45,948 nt of DNA from NCBI GenBank assembly GCA_963205025.1, contig CAUJHO010000094.1, positions 1 to 45,948 of the forward strand. The letters run 5' to 3'. Origin of the DNA: Pseudomonadota bacterium (GTDB lineage: Bacteria; Pseudomonadota; Alphaproteobacteria; Caulobacterales; Caulobacteraceae). The stretch's first letter is position 1. The number at the start of each line of letters is the position of its first letter. Under the pieces are notes generated by a model. That model saw nothing but the letters and a program-made list of their open reading frames with translations, searched no databases and was not told where the DNA came from. This document shows positions 10,200 through 19,635 of this stretch, one piece after another. The position numbers and the translations under genes are program-made.

Positions 10200-12062
10200 A
10201 TGGCGCGTTCGACGGGCCGCCGGCCGGCTGATCCCGAAGCCCGGGTTCTCGATGCCGATCTCTCGGCCGGGACGGGCCGGCCACCGCGCACCCTGGACGC
10301 CCTGACCGACCTGATCCGCCTGGTTGCGAGATCCCGCGCGCCGCAGTTGCGCCTGCGACTGGTGTTGTCCCTGGCCCTGACCATCGCCGGCAAGACCCTG
10401 GGGGTTCTGGCCCCCCTGGCCCTGGGCGCTGCGGTCAACGACCTGGCCGGAGAAGGTCGTCCGGTGCTGGGTCTCAGCCTCGGTTTTGCAGCCCTCGTCA
10501 TCGGCTGGGCCCTGATCCGTCTCCTGTCCTCGGCCATGCCCCAGGCCCGCGATGCCCTGTTCACCGCCGTCGCCGAGGCGACGAAGCGGACGGCGGCCAC
10601 CGAGGCCTTCAGCCATGCCCTCAGCCTGTCTCTGGACTTCCACCAGACCAAGAAGTCGGGGGCCATGGCCCGGATTGTCGAGCGCGGGGCCCGCTCCAGC
10701 GAGTTTCTGCTGCGGATTCTCGCCTTCAACATCGGTCCGACAATCCTGGAACTGATCCTGGCCGCCGCCGTCCTGGCCGGGGCCTACGACTGGCGCTTTG
10801 CTGCGGTCGCGGTGGGGACCATCGCCGTCTATGTCGCCTTCACCCTGTCGGTGTCCGACTGGCGCATCCGGCATCGGCGCGAACTCAATACCGCCGAGGC
10901 CGAGTCGGCCGGCCTGGTGGTCGATTCCCTGATCAACTACGAGACTGTGAAGTCGTTCGGAGCCGAACGCAGGGCCACCGCCGCCTACGAAGGCTCCCTG
11001 ATCAGCTATGCCGACGCAGCCATCAAGTCGAACAACTCCCTGGCGCTGCTGAACACGGGCCAGACCCTGGTCATGAACCTGGGGCTGGGGATCATGGCCC
11101 TGATGGCCGGGATGGAGGCCATGGCCGGTCGCATGGGTCCCGGCGACGTCACCGCCTGTGTGCTGATCCTGATTTCTCTGTACCAGCCCCTCAATGTGCT
11201 CGGCTTCGCCTATCGCGAGATCCGCCAGTCCCTCATCGACATGGAAGCCATGCTCGCCCTCACCCGTCAGACCCCCGATGTCGCCGATGCCCCCGATGCC
11301 ATCGACCTGCCGGCGTGCGCCCATGCCGGCGGCGGCGAGGTGGCGTTCGACGGCGTCAGTTTCCGGCATTCGGCCCGCAGCGCCGGGCTGGAGGACATCA
11401 GTTTCCGCATCGCACCCGGCCGCACAACCGCCCTGGTCGGACCGTCCGGGTCGGGCAAGTCCACCATCGTCAAACTGGCGCTCCGGCTGCTGGATCCGCA
11501 GTCCGGTCGTGTCCTGATCAACGGCCACGACGTCCGCAGCCTGACCCAGGAATCGCTCAGGCGGGCGGTGGCCCTGGTTCCCCAGGACGTCGCCCTGTTC
11601 AACGATACCCTCCGGTTCAATATCGGCTTTGCCCGCCCCGATGCCGACGACGCCGCCGTCTGGTCAGCCGCCGAGGCCGCCGAACTGGGCGAGTTCATCC
11701 GCGCCCTGCCCGACGGTCTGGATACCCGCGTCGGGGAACGTGGCCTCAAGCTGTCGGGCGGCGAACGCCAGCGCGTCGGTCTGGCCCGCGCGCTTCTGGC
11801 GGAACCGGAGGTGATGATCCTGGACGAGGCGACCTCGGCGCTGGACAGCCGTACCGAGGCGGCCATCCAGGCCACGCTGCGCCGCGCCAGATCAGACCGC
11901 ACCACCCTGGTGGTAGCCCACCGCCTGTCGACCATCGCCGACGCCGATGAGATCCTGGTCCTGAAGGCCGGCCGCATCGTCGAGCGCGGCAGCCACGAGG
12001 CGCTGGTGGCGCTGGGCGGCGAATATGCGGCCCTGTGGAAGAAGCAGACGCGGGGACGCTAG
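10200..12062 (+). CDS. ATM1-type ABC exporter (fused membrane and ATPase domains)
   Basis: A half-transporter of 620 residues, acting as an inner-membrane homodimer. Six membrane helices span roughly residues 55-340. They contain [22 protein letters not shown] and the [12 protein letters not shown] region, typical of the ATM1/HMT1 branch that exports glutathione-linked or sulfur-containing compounds and confers metal tolerance. The ATPase has Walker A GPSGSGKS at 414-421 (K420), signature LSGGE near 517, Walker [13 protein letters not shown] near 538 and the switch histidine in VVAHR near 574. The start is weakly supported, as no good ribosome site is visible before 10200. Its stop codon shares the four bases CTAG with the stop of convergent priA. 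Confidence 0.9.
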   Translation: MARSTGRRPADPEARVLDADLSAGTGRPPRTLDALTDLIRLVARSRAPQLRLRLVLSLALTIAGKTLGVLAPLALGAAVNDLAGEGRPVLGLSLGFAALVIGWALIRLLSSAMPQARDALFTAVAEATKRTAATEAFSHALSLSLDFHQTKKSGAMARIVERGARSSEFLLRILAFNIGPTILELILAAAVLAGAYDWRFAAVAVGTIAVYVAFTLSVSDWRIRHRRELNTAEAESAGLVVDSLINYETVKSFGAERRATAAYEGSLISYADAAIKSNNSLALLNTGQTLVMNLGLGIMALMAGMEAMAGRMGPGDVTACVLILISLYQPLNVLGFAYREIRQSLIDMEAMLALTRQTPDVADAPDAIDLPACAHAGGGEVAFDGVSFRHSARSAGLEDISFRIAPGRTTALVGPSGSGKSTIVKLALRLLDPQSGRVLINGHDVRSLTQESLRRAVALVPQDVALFNDTLRFNIGFARPDADDAAVWSAAEAAELGEFIRALPDGLDTRVGERGLKLSGGERQRVGLARALLAEPEVMILDEATSALDSRTEAAIQATLRRARSDRTTLVVAHRLSTIADADEILVLKAGRIVERGSHEALVALGGEYAALWKKQTRGR

Positions 12063-14224
12063 AGGAACGAATACGGGTCGACGTCGATGGTCAGGCGCAG
12101 ACTGCCCGGCACCTTCAGCTCGGCCAGCCAGGCGCGCAGATAGGCCTGGACGTCCACGTCGCGGTCGGCCCGAACCAGGAAGCGTTTGCGCCGGCGACCC
12201 CTGACCAGCGCCAGCGGCGCATCCGCCGGGCCATAGACCTCGACCCGATCTGCCGCGGGAATGCGCCGGGCCAGCTCCAGGGTAAACCGGTCCAGCGCCT
12301 GGGGGTCTTCGCTCGACACGATCAGCGCCGCCAGACGCCCATAGGGCGGCAGACCCATGGCCTGACGCCCCTCGCCCTCGGCCTGGGTGAAGGCGTCCCG
12401 GTCCATGGCCTGCAGGGCCTGCATCACCGGGTGCTCAGGCAGCCAGGTCTGCAGCAGGGCCCGGCCTGGCCGGTCGGCCCGACCCGCACGACCCGCCGCC
12501 TGGATCAACAGCTGGAATGTCCGCTCGGCCGCGCGCAGATCCCCGCCCTTCAGGCCCAGGTCGGCATCAACCACCCCGACCAGGGTGAGGTTTGGAAAAT
12601 TGTGACCCTTGGCGGCGGCCTGGGTCGCCACCAGAATGTCGATCTCGCCCTCGGCCATCCGCCGCACGAGATCACGGGCCGAGGCCGCATCCGGCACCGT
12701 GTCGGAGGAAAAGACCTCGATGCGCGCGTCGGGAAAGCGCTCGGCGGCCTCTTCGGCGATACGCTCGACACCCGGTCCGATCGACACCAGGCTGTCGGCT
12801 GCGCCGCAGGCCGGACAGTGATCCGGCTTGGGCATCGAAAAGCCCGTCAGATGACAGACCAGCCGCCCCGTATAGCGGTGCTCGACCAGCCAGGAATCCG
12901 AATCCGGGGCCGTCATCCGCTCACCGCAGGCCCGGCACAGGACCACCGGCGCATAGCCGCGCCGGTTCAGGAACAGGAGGCTCTGTTCACCCCGCGCCAG
13001 GGTTTCGACCATGGCTTCGACCAGCGGCGGCGACAGCCATCTTCCCTTGTCGGGCGGTGTCGCCCTGAGATCGATCAGGCCGATGTCGGGCAGGACCGCC
13101 GCCCCGTGGCGCGCCGCCAGCCGGATCCAGTCGTAGCGCCCCGTCTCGGCATTGGTCAGCGTCTCCAGCGACGGCGTCGCCGAGGCCAGAACCACCGTCG
13201 CGGTCTCCAGCCGCGCCCGCGCCACGGCCAGATCGCGGGCGTGATAGACGATGCCCTGTTCCTGTTTGAACGAGCCGTCGTGTTCCTCATCGACCACGAT
13301 CAGGCGCAAGCTCTGAAACGGCAGAAACAGGGCCGAGCGTGCGCCGACCACGATGCGGGCCTGGCCCGAGCGAACCCCGTCCCAGACCTGTCGCCGCTGC
13401 GGCGGCGGCACATTGGAATGCCACTCTGCCGGCTCAGCCCCAAAGCGGTCGGCAATGCGCCGGATCAGGGCCTGGGTCAGGGCGATTTCCGGCAGCAGGA
13501 TCAGGACCTGGGCCTCCGGCTCCCGTCGCAACAGGTGCGCGGCGGCCTCCAGATACACCTCGGTCTTGCCCGAGCCCGTCACCCCGTCCAGCAGGATGGG
13601 TGCAAAGGTGCCCTGATCCACCGCCGCTTCCAGCCGCCGCGCCGCCGCCGCCTGGCCGGGGTTCAGCCGGGCCGGGCTGAAATCCGGGTCGGGATCCCCG
13701 AACGGCAGCGGAGGCTCGATCTCGACCCGGTCCAGCACCCCCTCGTCGATCAGGCCCTTGACCACCCCCGCCGAGACGCCCGCCGCCCGGGCCAGATCGG
13801 CCATGGAGGCGGCCTCGTCTTCACCCAGCGCACTCAAGACCTTCTGGCGGGCCTCGGTGGTACGGGCCGGCTCGCGCCCGGCGCTGCGGCGCAGCCGTTG
13901 TTCAGGACGCGGCGGCGGGCCCCACAGGCCGCGCGTCACCAGAAATGCCATTTCGCCCGGCGGCGTCAGGGTCCAGCGTGCAGCCCAGTCGAGAAAGGCC
14001 ATGGCGCTCGGCGGCACCGACGCCGCCTCGACCCGTTCGGTGATCGGGCGCAGGCGCCGGTTCGAGCCGGTAACCTCGCGCACCTCCTGAACCAGGCCCC
14101 GGATCTGGCGCGGACCCAGCGGCACCACGACATGATCGCCGATGCCCAGGTCCCAACCCTCGGGCACCTCATAGTCGAAGGCTTCGGACAGCGGCAGCGG
14201 CAAGAGGATCGATGCGACCTTCAT
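12059..14224 (-). CDS. priA: Primosomal helicase PriA
   Basis: A replication-restart DNA helicase of 721 residues from the chosen ATG at 14224; the frame extends eight codons further up, but [12 protein letters not shown] is the family N-terminus. It has the DNA-binding domain with FDYEVP, Walker A in [15 protein letters not shown], the DEEH box in [17 protein letters not shown], and AGRAGR in motif VI. The zinc region keeps C430, C433, C470 and C473. Of the second four-cysteine set only C457 remains; the other positions are non-cysteine (see findings). It is divergent from the transaldolase gene, with 45 bases between the starts. Confidence 0.97.
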   Translation of the reverse strand: MKVASILLPLPLSEAFDYEVPEGWDLGIGDHVVVPLGPRQIRGLVQEVREVTGSNRRLRPITERVEAASVPPSAMAFLDWAARWTLTPPGEMAFLVTRGLWGPPPRPEQRLRRSAGREPARTTEARQKVLSALGEDEAASMADLARAAGVSAGVVKGLIDEGVLDRVEIEPPLPFGDPDPDFSPARLNPGQAAAARRLEAAVDQGTFAPILLDGVTGSGKTEVYLEAAAHLLRREPEAQVLILLPEIALTQALIRRIADRFGAEPAEWHSNVPPPQRRQVWDGVRSGQARIVVGARSALFLPFQSLRLIVVDEEHDGSFKQEQGIVYHARDLAVARARLETATVVLASATPSLETLTNAETGRYDWIRLAARHGAAVLPDIGLIDLRATPPDKGRWLSPPLVEAMVETLARGEQSLLFLNRRGYAPVVLCRACGERMTAPDSDSWLVEHRYTGRLVCHLTGFSMPKPDHCPACGAADSLVSIGPGVERIAEEAAERFPDARIEVFSSDTVPDAASARDLVRRMAEGEIDILVATQAAAKGHNFPNLTLVGVVDADLGLKGGDLRAAERTFQLLIQAAGRAGRADRPGRALLQTWLPEHPVMQALQAMDRDAFTQAEGEGRQAMGLPPYGRLAALIVSSEDPQALDRFTLELARRIPAADRVEVYGPADAPLALVRGRRRKRFLVRADRDVDVQAYLRAWLAELKVPGSLRLTIDVDPYSFL

Positions 14225-14269
14225 CGCAGCCCTCGCGCCGGTCTCCATTCGCCGCTAAACATGGTTCCC

Positions 14270-14920
14270 ATGAAACTCTTTATCGACAGCGCTGACGCTG
14301 CGCTCATCAAGGACCTGGCGACCACCGGACTGGTGGACGGGGTCACGACCAACCCCTCCCTGATCGCCAAGTCCGGGCGCCCGATCAAGGAGGTCATCGC
14401 CGAGATTTGCGCCGCCGTCGAGGGGCCGATCTCCGCCGAGGTTGCCGCAACCGATACCGCCACCATGCTGAGCGAGGGTCGCAAGCTGGCGGCGATCGCG
14501 GACAATGTGGTGGTCAAGCTGCCGCTGACCATGGACGGCCTGCGCGCCACCGCCGTCTTCGCCGGCGAGGGCATCTCGACCAATGTGACCCTGTGTTTCT
14601 CGGCTGCCCAGGCCCTCCTGGCCGCCAAGGCCGGGGCCACCTTCGTCTCGCCCTTCGTCGGGCGGCTCGATGACCACGGGGCCGACGGGCTTGAGCTGTT
14701 GCACGAGATTCGGGCCATCTACGACCAGTATGGTTACGATACGTCGATCCTGGCCGCATCGCTGCGTAACGTCGGCCATGTCACCGGCGCAGCCCTGGCC
14801 GGTGCCGATGCCGCGACCCTGCCGCCGGAAACCTTCTCGGCTCTCGTCAAACACCCCTTAACCGACAAGGGGCTTGATGCCTTCCTGAAGGACTGGGCCG
14901 CGACCGGCCAGACCATCTAG
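14270..14920 (+). CDS. Transaldolase / fructose-6-phosphate aldolase family (small type)
   Basis: A short (216 residues) class I aldolase barrel of the TalB3B/FSA group, cytoplasmic, acting in the non-oxidative pentose phosphate pathway or on fructose 6-phosphate. The start is chosen at the second ATG ([10 protein letters not shown]); an alternative ATG three codons up at 14261 adds MVP. Visible motifs are [11 protein letters not shown] near 23, the Schiff-base lysine K83 in [30 protein letters not shown], and the late strand SILAASLRN. Transaldolase and FSA activity differ by a few pocket residues that I cannot assign safely. It is followed ten bases later by the DUF484 gene. Confidence 0.93.
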   Translation: MKLFIDSADAALIKDLATTGLVDGVTTNPSLIAKSGRPIKEVIAEICAAVEGPISAEVAATDTATMLSEGRKLAAIADNVVVKLPLTMDGLRATAVFAGEGISTNVTLCFSAAQALLAAKAGATFVSPFVGRLDDHGADGLELLHEIRAIYDQYGYDTSILAASLRNVGHVTGAALAGADAATLPPETFSALVKHPLTDKGLDAFLKDWAATGQTI

Positions 14921-14930
14921 GGAGCGAGAT

Positions 14931-15629
14931 GTGGGCGGACAGGGGCGCGAGGCCAAGACGGGCGACGACGCCCCCGGTGCCTGGCCCGAGCTGCGCGCCT
15001 GGCTGAAGGCCAATCCACAGCATCTGCTGTCCGATCACGAACTGCTCAATGAGGTCGGTCTGAAGCCGGCGGACAATGTCGTCGCCTTCGGCCCGGCCGC
15101 CCTGTCGCGGCTGGAGGCCGCCATCAAGCGCGAATCGGGGGCGCGTCGCGCCGTCGAACATGTCGCCCGCGCCAATTTCTCGGCCCAGGCCCAGACCCAT
15201 GTGACGGTGCTGGACCTGCTGGAATCCCGCAACCACACCGATCTGGCGACGCGCCTGGATCATGCCTGCCAGGCCCGATTCGGCCTGGCCGCCGCCAGCA
15301 TCTGTCTGGAGCGGCCCGGTCCGGCTCCCTTCGGCTGGCGTCTGCTGGAGCCGGATTCGGTGGTCCGGCTTCTGGGCGAGCACGGCCTGCAGCGCCTCGG
15401 TCCGTCCGATCATCAGGGGGCCCTTTTCGGCGCTCGTGGGGCCGAGGTCCACAGCATGGCTCTGGTCCGCATGGCCCTGTGGTCGGGTCAGCGCGACGCC
15501 CTGGTCGCCTTCGGGTCGCCGGACCCTGAGGGCTTCACCGCTGACATGGGGGCCGAGCTGATCGCCTTCGTGACCCGGGTGGTCGAGCGCATCGCCGACC
15601 GCTGGCCGGTGCTGGATCCGGGCGCATGA
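14931..15629 (+). CDS. DUF484 family protein
   Basis: A 232-residue cytoplasmic protein of the DUF484 group, a GAF-like family commonly encoded directly upstream of xerC in proteobacteria. An N-terminal helical part contains WLKANPQHLLSDHELL (about 26-41), then a central helix rich in Arg and Glu, and a C-terminal GAF-like domain ending near ERIADRWPVL. It starts with GTG; GGAG at 14921-14924 gives six-base spacing. An ATG two bases earlier is in another frame. Its TGA overlaps the xerC ATG (ATGA), so translation is coupled. No biochemical function is established for the family; the linkage suggests a role around recombinase expression or chromosome segregation, which is inference. Confidence 0.88.
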   Translation: MGGQGREAKTGDDAPGAWPELRAWLKANPQHLLSDHELLNEVGLKPADNVVAFGPAALSRLEAAIKRESGARRAVEHVARANFSAQAQTHVTVLDLLESRNHTDLATRLDHACQARFGLAAASICLERPGPAPFGWRLLEPDSVVRLLGEHGLQRLGPSDHQGALFGARGAEVHSMALVRMALWSGQRDALVAFGSPDPEGFTADMGAELIAFVTRVVERIADRWPVLDPGA

Positions 15630-16540
15630 CCGGGGACCAGGCGGTCCAGGCGTGGCTGGACTGGCTGGTGCATGAACGCCGCGCGTCCCCCCGCACCATC
15701 GAGGCCTATGGTCGGATCGCGCGAGGCTATGTCGCCTTTCTCCAGGCCTATCGCGGTGAGCCGGTCGATCTGGACGCCCTGGCCGGCGTGCGCGCGGCCG
15801 AGGTCCGGGCGCATCTGGCGGCGCGCCGCTCGGGCGATGCCGGGCTTCAGGCCCGCTCCCTGTCCCAGACCCTGTCGGCGATCCGCGCCTTTCATCGCTT
15901 TCTGGATCAGCGGCTGGGCCGCCCTGCCCCCCAGATCGCCCTGGTGCGCGGCCCACGCATCAAGCCCGCCCTGCCCCGCCCGGTGACCGAGGATCAGGCG
16001 CTCGGCCTGCTCGCCGAGCCGGAGGCCGACCCGGACCTCGAGGCCTGGGAGGCGGCCCGCGATCAGGCGGTTCTGTCGCTGCTGTACGGGTGCGGGCTGC
16101 GGATTTCCGAGGCCTTGTCCCTGACGGCCGCCGATGCGCCGCTGGGCCCCTCGCTTCGCATCCTCGGCAAGGGCTCAAAAACCCGGATAATACCGGTGCT
16201 GCCCGCCGTCACCGCCGCAGTCGAGGCCTATCGTCTGGCGACCCCGTGGCCCTCGGTCGGGTCGGAGCCGCTGTTTCGGGCCCGGCGTGGCGGCCCCCTG
16301 ACGCCGCGCCATGTCCAGGCCGCCGTCCAGCGACTGCGAGCGCGGCTGGGTCTGCCGGCTTCGGCCACGCCGCACGCCCTGCGCCACAGCTTTGCGACGC
16401 ACCTGCTGGGGGCTGGGGCCGATCTCCGGTCGATCCAGGAACTGCTGGGCCACGCCTCCCTGTCGACCACCCAGAAATACACCGCCGTCGATGCCGAGCG
16501 GCTGTTGTCGGCCTACAGCCTGGCCCACCCCCGCGCCTGA
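15626..16540 (+). CDS. xerC: Tyrosine recombinase XerC
   Basis: A site-specific recombinase that resolves chromosome dimers at dif together with XerD; 304 residues. The N-terminal SAM-like core-binding domain spans about 1-105 (WLDWLVHERRASPRTIEAY). The catalytic domain has the complete active site: R159 in GCGLRISEAL, K182 in GKGSK, H250 and R253 in HALRH, H276 in LLGHASL, and nucleophile Y285 in TQKYTAV. Coupling with DUF484 and the lack of phage or integron genes argue for the housekeeping Xer protein rather than an integrase. XerC versus XerD is judged from the DUF484 linkage. Confidence 0.94.
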   Translation: MTGDQAVQAWLDWLVHERRASPRTIEAYGRIARGYVAFLQAYRGEPVDLDALAGVRAAEVRAHLAARRSGDAGLQARSLSQTLSAIRAFHRFLDQRLGRPAPQIALVRGPRIKPALPRPVTEDQALGLLAEPEADPDLEAWEAARDQAVLSLLYGCGLRISEALSLTAADAPLGPSLRILGKGSKTRIIPVLPAVTAAVEAYRLATPWPSVGSEPLFRARRGGPLTPRHVQAAVQRLRARLGLPASATPHALRHSFATHLLGAGADLRSIQELLGHASLSTTQKYTAVDAERLLSAYSLAHPRA

Positions 16541-16594
16541 GCGCCCCGAACTGGCCCAATTTGATCCGCACTCTCGGGCTGGGAGGGTGTTCGG

Positions 16595-17542
16595 GTGTGG
16601 AATCGTCGTCATCTTCTGCTGACAGGCGGCGCGGTCCTCGCGACCGCTCCGACGCGCGCCCAGCCCGCACCTCCGCTTGAACAGGCCGCGCTGGATGTCC
16701 TGCCCAATCTGGTCACCCGCATGGCCGTGGCCGTCGGCGTCAATCGACACCCCCCGGTCCCCTTTGTCGTCGATACCGGGGCCAACCGAACCGCTATTTC
16801 GCAAGAGCTGGCCGAGCAGCTCGGCCTCCCGCCTGGCCCCGAGGTGCTGGTCAACGGCGTGACGGCGGCGGTGCCGACCCCGACCGTCCGCGCCGAAAGC
16901 CTGTTCGTGGCCGAAAGCCATGTGCGCGATCTGGTGCTGCCGGTCATTCCCCACAGCCGGCTGGGGGTTCACGGCCTGCTCGGGGTCGATGTGCTGGGGC
17001 GGTTTGCCGTGACCTTCGACGTTCAGGCGAGCCAGTTGCACCTGCGGCGTCGCGGCGTCGGCCTGTCCTATGCAGAGGATACCCGCCTCGACAGCCAGGC
17101 CACGCTCCAGGCCCGCCACCGGTTCGGCCAGCTCACCCTGGTCAGGGTTTCGGCGGACGGCGTGCCCGTCCAGGCCTTCATCGACAGCGGCAGTCAGTAT
17201 TCCATCGGCAATATGGCGCTGTTCAACTCGGTCGCCGCCCGGCGACCGGACGTCAACGACCGGCGCTGGACCGTGCCCGTCATCGGCGCAACGGGCGAAT
17301 CCGTCATGGGCGAGCTGGCGGTCGTGCGCCGGATCAATCTGGGCGGGGTCGTCCTGAACGAACTGCCGACCATTTTCTGTGACCTGCACGCCTTTCGCAT
17401 CTGGCGCATGGATGACCGGCCCGCGATGCTGTTCGGGGCCGACATTCTCAGGATGTTCGAATCCGTCACCATCGACTTCCCCGAACGCCAGGTCCGGTTC
17501 GGCGCGCCGATACGCACACGCCCGACAGTGGATCGGGGGTAG
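16595..17542 (+). CDS. Exported retropepsin-like aspartic protease, two active-site motifs in one chain
   Basis: A 315-residue protein with a GTG start placed by GGGAGGG at 16581-16587. The N-terminus NRRHLLLTGGAVLATA resembles a Tat or Sec signal ending near TRA-Q, so it is probably periplasmic. Two aspartic-protease half-domains are visible: FVVDTGANRT with D60-T-G, and AFIDSGSQYS with D197-S-G. Each is followed by a hydrophobic flap/psi-loop type segment (GLLGVDVLGRF; MLFGADILRMF). This is the repeat expected for a single-chain, pepsin-like arrangement built from retropepsin-type units (clan AA, aspartyl_protease_2 type). The substrate is unknown. It converges on lpdA, 49 bases away. Confidence 0.82.
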   Translation: MWNRRHLLLTGGAVLATAPTRAQPAPPLEQAALDVLPNLVTRMAVAVGVNRHPPVPFVVDTGANRTAISQELAEQLGLPPGPEVLVNGVTAAVPTPTVRAESLFVAESHVRDLVLPVIPHSRLGVHGLLGVDVLGRFAVTFDVQASQLHLRRRGVGLSYAEDTRLDSQATLQARHRFGQLTLVRVSADGVPVQAFIDSGSQYSIGNMALFNSVAARRPDVNDRRWTVPVIGATGESVMGELAVVRRINLGGVVLNELPTIFCDLHAFRIWRMDDRPAMLFGADILRMFESVTIDFPERQVRFGAPIRTRPTVDRG

Positions 17543-17591
17543 ATCCGAGGACGCGCGCGGTCCAGGCCCCGCACGACGCCTGGGGTGCCCT

Positions 17592-18998
17592 CTACGCCTG
17601 CATCGTCCAGCCTTCGACGCCCATGGCCGCCTGACGCACGGCTTCGGAGCGTGTCGGGTGGGCGTGGCAGATGCGCGCCAGGTCTTCGGACGCTCCGCCG
17701 AAGGCCATCAGCACGCAGGCTTCGTGGATCATCTCGCCGGCCTGCGGCCCGAAGATATGCACGCCCAGCACCCGGTCGGTGGCCGCATCGGCCAGCACCT
17801 TCACGAACCCCTCGGTCTCGTGATTGATCTTGGCACGCGAGTTGGCGCTGAACGGGAATTTGCCCTTCTTGAAGGCGACGCCCGCCTCCTTCAGCTGGGC
17901 CTCGGTCTTGCCGATCCAGGCCACCTCCGGCGTCGTATAGATGACGCTGGGAACCAGATCATAGTCGACATGACCCGGCTGGCCGGCGATCAGTTCGATG
18001 GCCGCGACGGCATCTTCCTCGGCCTTGTGCGCCAGCATCGGCCCATGGGTCACATCACCGATGACCCAGATGCCGTCGGCGACCTTGAGATGGTGATTGG
18101 CGATGAAGCCGCGCGTGTCAGGCGCGATCCCGACCGTCTCCAGGCCCAAGCCTTCGGTGTAGGGACGCCGCCCGATCGCGACCAGCACGACATCGCCCCG
18201 AAGGGTTTCGGGCGCGCCGCCGGCGGCCGGCTCAATCGTCAGTTCAACGCCGTCGGCCTCGACCTTCGCAGCCGTGACCTTGGTGCCCATCTTGAAGGTC
18301 ATGCCCTGTTTGGTCAGGCCACGCTGGAAGGCCGTAGCGACCTCGGCGTCCATGCCGGCCCCCACGGCATCGAGGAACTCGACGACGGTGACCTTGGCCC
18401 CGAGGCGACGCCAGACCGACCCCAGCTCCAGACCGATGACGCCGGCCCCAACGACAATCAGATGCTCGGGTACCTTGTCCAGCGACAGGGCGCCGGTGGA
18501 ATCGATGACCTTGCCCGCCTCAAAGGCGACGCCGGGCAGGGGCGTGGGCTCGGATCCGGTGGCGATCACGATGTCCTTGGCGGCAAAGGTCGTCTGGCTG
18601 CCGTCGGCGGCGGTGACCTCGACCTGGCCCGGCCCGGCGATCCGGCCGCGGCCCTTGAGCCAGTCGACCTTGTTCTTCTTGAACAGGAATTCGATGCCCT
18701 TGGTCAGTTGGTCGACGCTGTCGGCCTTGGCCGCCTGCATCTGATCCAGATTGAGCGTCGGGGTCGCCTCGATGCCGATCTTGGCGAATTCAGCGCCGGC
18801 CATTTCGAACAGTTCCGACGCGTGCAGCAGGGCCTTGGACGGCATGCAGCCGACATTGAGGCAGGTCCCGCCCAGGGTCTCGCGCATCTCGACGCAGGCG
18901 ACCTTCAGGCCTAGCTGGCCGGCCCGGATGGCGGCGTTGTAGCCGCCGGGTCCACCCCCGATGATGATGACGTCATAGGCTTGGGCGGAGTCGGCCAT
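17592..18998 (-). CDS. lpdA: Dihydrolipoyl dehydrogenase (E3)
   Basis: A flavoprotein of 468 residues that reoxidises dihydrolipoamide in 2-oxo-acid dehydrogenase complexes, passing electrons to NAD. The FAD-binding motif GGGPGG is at 14-19. The redox disulfide is C46/C51 in GGTCLNVGC. The NAD domain begins with VGAGVIGLELG near 183. The second FAD motif is VWVIGDVTHGPMLAH-like near 310. The C-terminal dimer interface carries the catalytic pair H447 and E452 in HAHPTRSE. Length and all signature residues match. No E1 or E2 gene is next to it, so it stands alone here. Confidence 0.97.
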   Translation of the reverse strand: MADSAQAYDVIIIGGGPGGYNAAIRAGQLGLKVACVEMRETLGGTCLNVGCMPSKALLHASELFEMAGAEFAKIGIEATPTLNLDQMQAAKADSVDQLTKGIEFLFKKNKVDWLKGRGRIAGPGQVEVTAADGSQTTFAAKDIVIATGSEPTPLPGVAFEAGKVIDSTGALSLDKVPEHLIVVGAGVIGLELGSVWRRLGAKVTVVEFLDAVGAGMDAEVATAFQRGLTKQGMTFKMGTKVTAAKVEADGVELTIEPAAGGAPETLRGDVVLVAIGRRPYTEGLGLETVGIAPDTRGFIANHHLKVADGIWVIGDVTHGPMLAHKAEEDAVAAIELIAGQPGHVDYDLVPSVIYTTPEVAWIGKTEAQLKEAGVAFKKGKFPFSANSRAKINHETEGFVKVLADAATDRVLGVHIFGPQAGEMIHEACVLMAFGGASEDLARICHAHPTRSEAVRQAAMGVEGWTMQA

Positions 18999-19054
18999 GG
19001 TTCGGTTCCTGTGTCGCGGGGAGCGCGTTTCACATAGGCCGATCCAGCGTCAGG

Positions 19055-19591
19055 TCAATCCGCCGAGCCGGTTTCGGCAAACCGGACCAACCGCTCGAAA
19101 CCGCCCGACATCACGCCGTCCACCAGGGGAGCCAGAGCCGCCGTCGCCGCATCGCCGCCCCCGACCGTAAAGGTCTGGATCACCTCGACGCCGCCCGCGT
19201 CGCGCGGCCGGATGGTGTAGGTCAGGATGGCGGTCACCGGCTGGGCCTGAAGCGGTCCAAACGGCGCATTCATCCGCAGAAGGCCTTGATCGGGCCACAC
19301 CAGCAGGACGCGCGCGTGTTCGACCTGGCCCCAGTCCCAGATCTCGCACAGACAGCCGCCGGCCGCGACCGCCAGAGACAGGTTCGACGACGATCCGGAA
19401 TAGGTGTGGCTGGGGCTCCACCACTCGCCCCAACGACCCAGCGCCGCCCAGGCCTCTGCCTGGGTCGTAGTCGCAAGGACGGCACTTGAGCGCAGTTCGA
19501 ACCCTGTCGCGCTGGTGGACACGACCTCGGCAGAGGCTGTCGATGCCACACCCGCCAGGGCCAGGCCGGCAATCAATCCGATGAGCTTCAT
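19055..19591 (-). CDS. Exported SRPBCC (START/Bet v 1-like) protein
   Basis: A 178-residue protein beginning at the ATG at 19591, chosen because a GGAGG ribosome site precedes it and MKLIGLIAGLALAGVASTASA is a clean Sec signal peptide cleaved after ASA. The mature part (FELRSSAVLATTTQAEAWAALGRWGEWW) has the SRPBCC pattern: a first strand, then helices with a Trp-rich loop. It continues with beta strands and a final long helix (APLVDGVMSGGFERLVRFAE). The SRPBCC fold usually binds hydrophobic ligands; the ligand here is unknown. Most family members are cytoplasmic, so export is the odd point. It lies just downstream of murI on the same strand, and the upper part of its longer frame overlaps the murI end. 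Confidence 0.72.
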   Translation of the reverse strand: MKLIGLIAGLALAGVASTASAEVVSTSATGFELRSSAVLATTTQAEAWAALGRWGEWWSPSHTYSGSSSNLSLAVAAGGCLCEIWDWGQVEHARVLLVWPDQGLLRMNAPFGPLQAQPVTAILTYTIRPRDAGGVEVIQTFTVGGGDAATAALAPLVDGVMSGGFERLVRFAETGSAD

Positions 19592-19635
19592 GGATCCTCC
19601 GATCCGGCCACGATGGCCACAGTCGAGGGATCGGT

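Noticed and set aside
8037..11528. 1163-codon open frame on the minus strand opposite MscS, threonine aldolase and the ABC exporter
   Set aside because: It is antisense to three genes with clear family motifs. The translation is Gly/Gln/Asp/His-rich with no recognisable domain, the usual shadow of strong GC3 bias.
12035..14260. Continuous + strand frame of about 740 codons leading into transaldolase
   Set aside because: It lies opposite priA, has a low-complexity Arg/Gln/Gly translation, and only the last 216 codons show a protein family.
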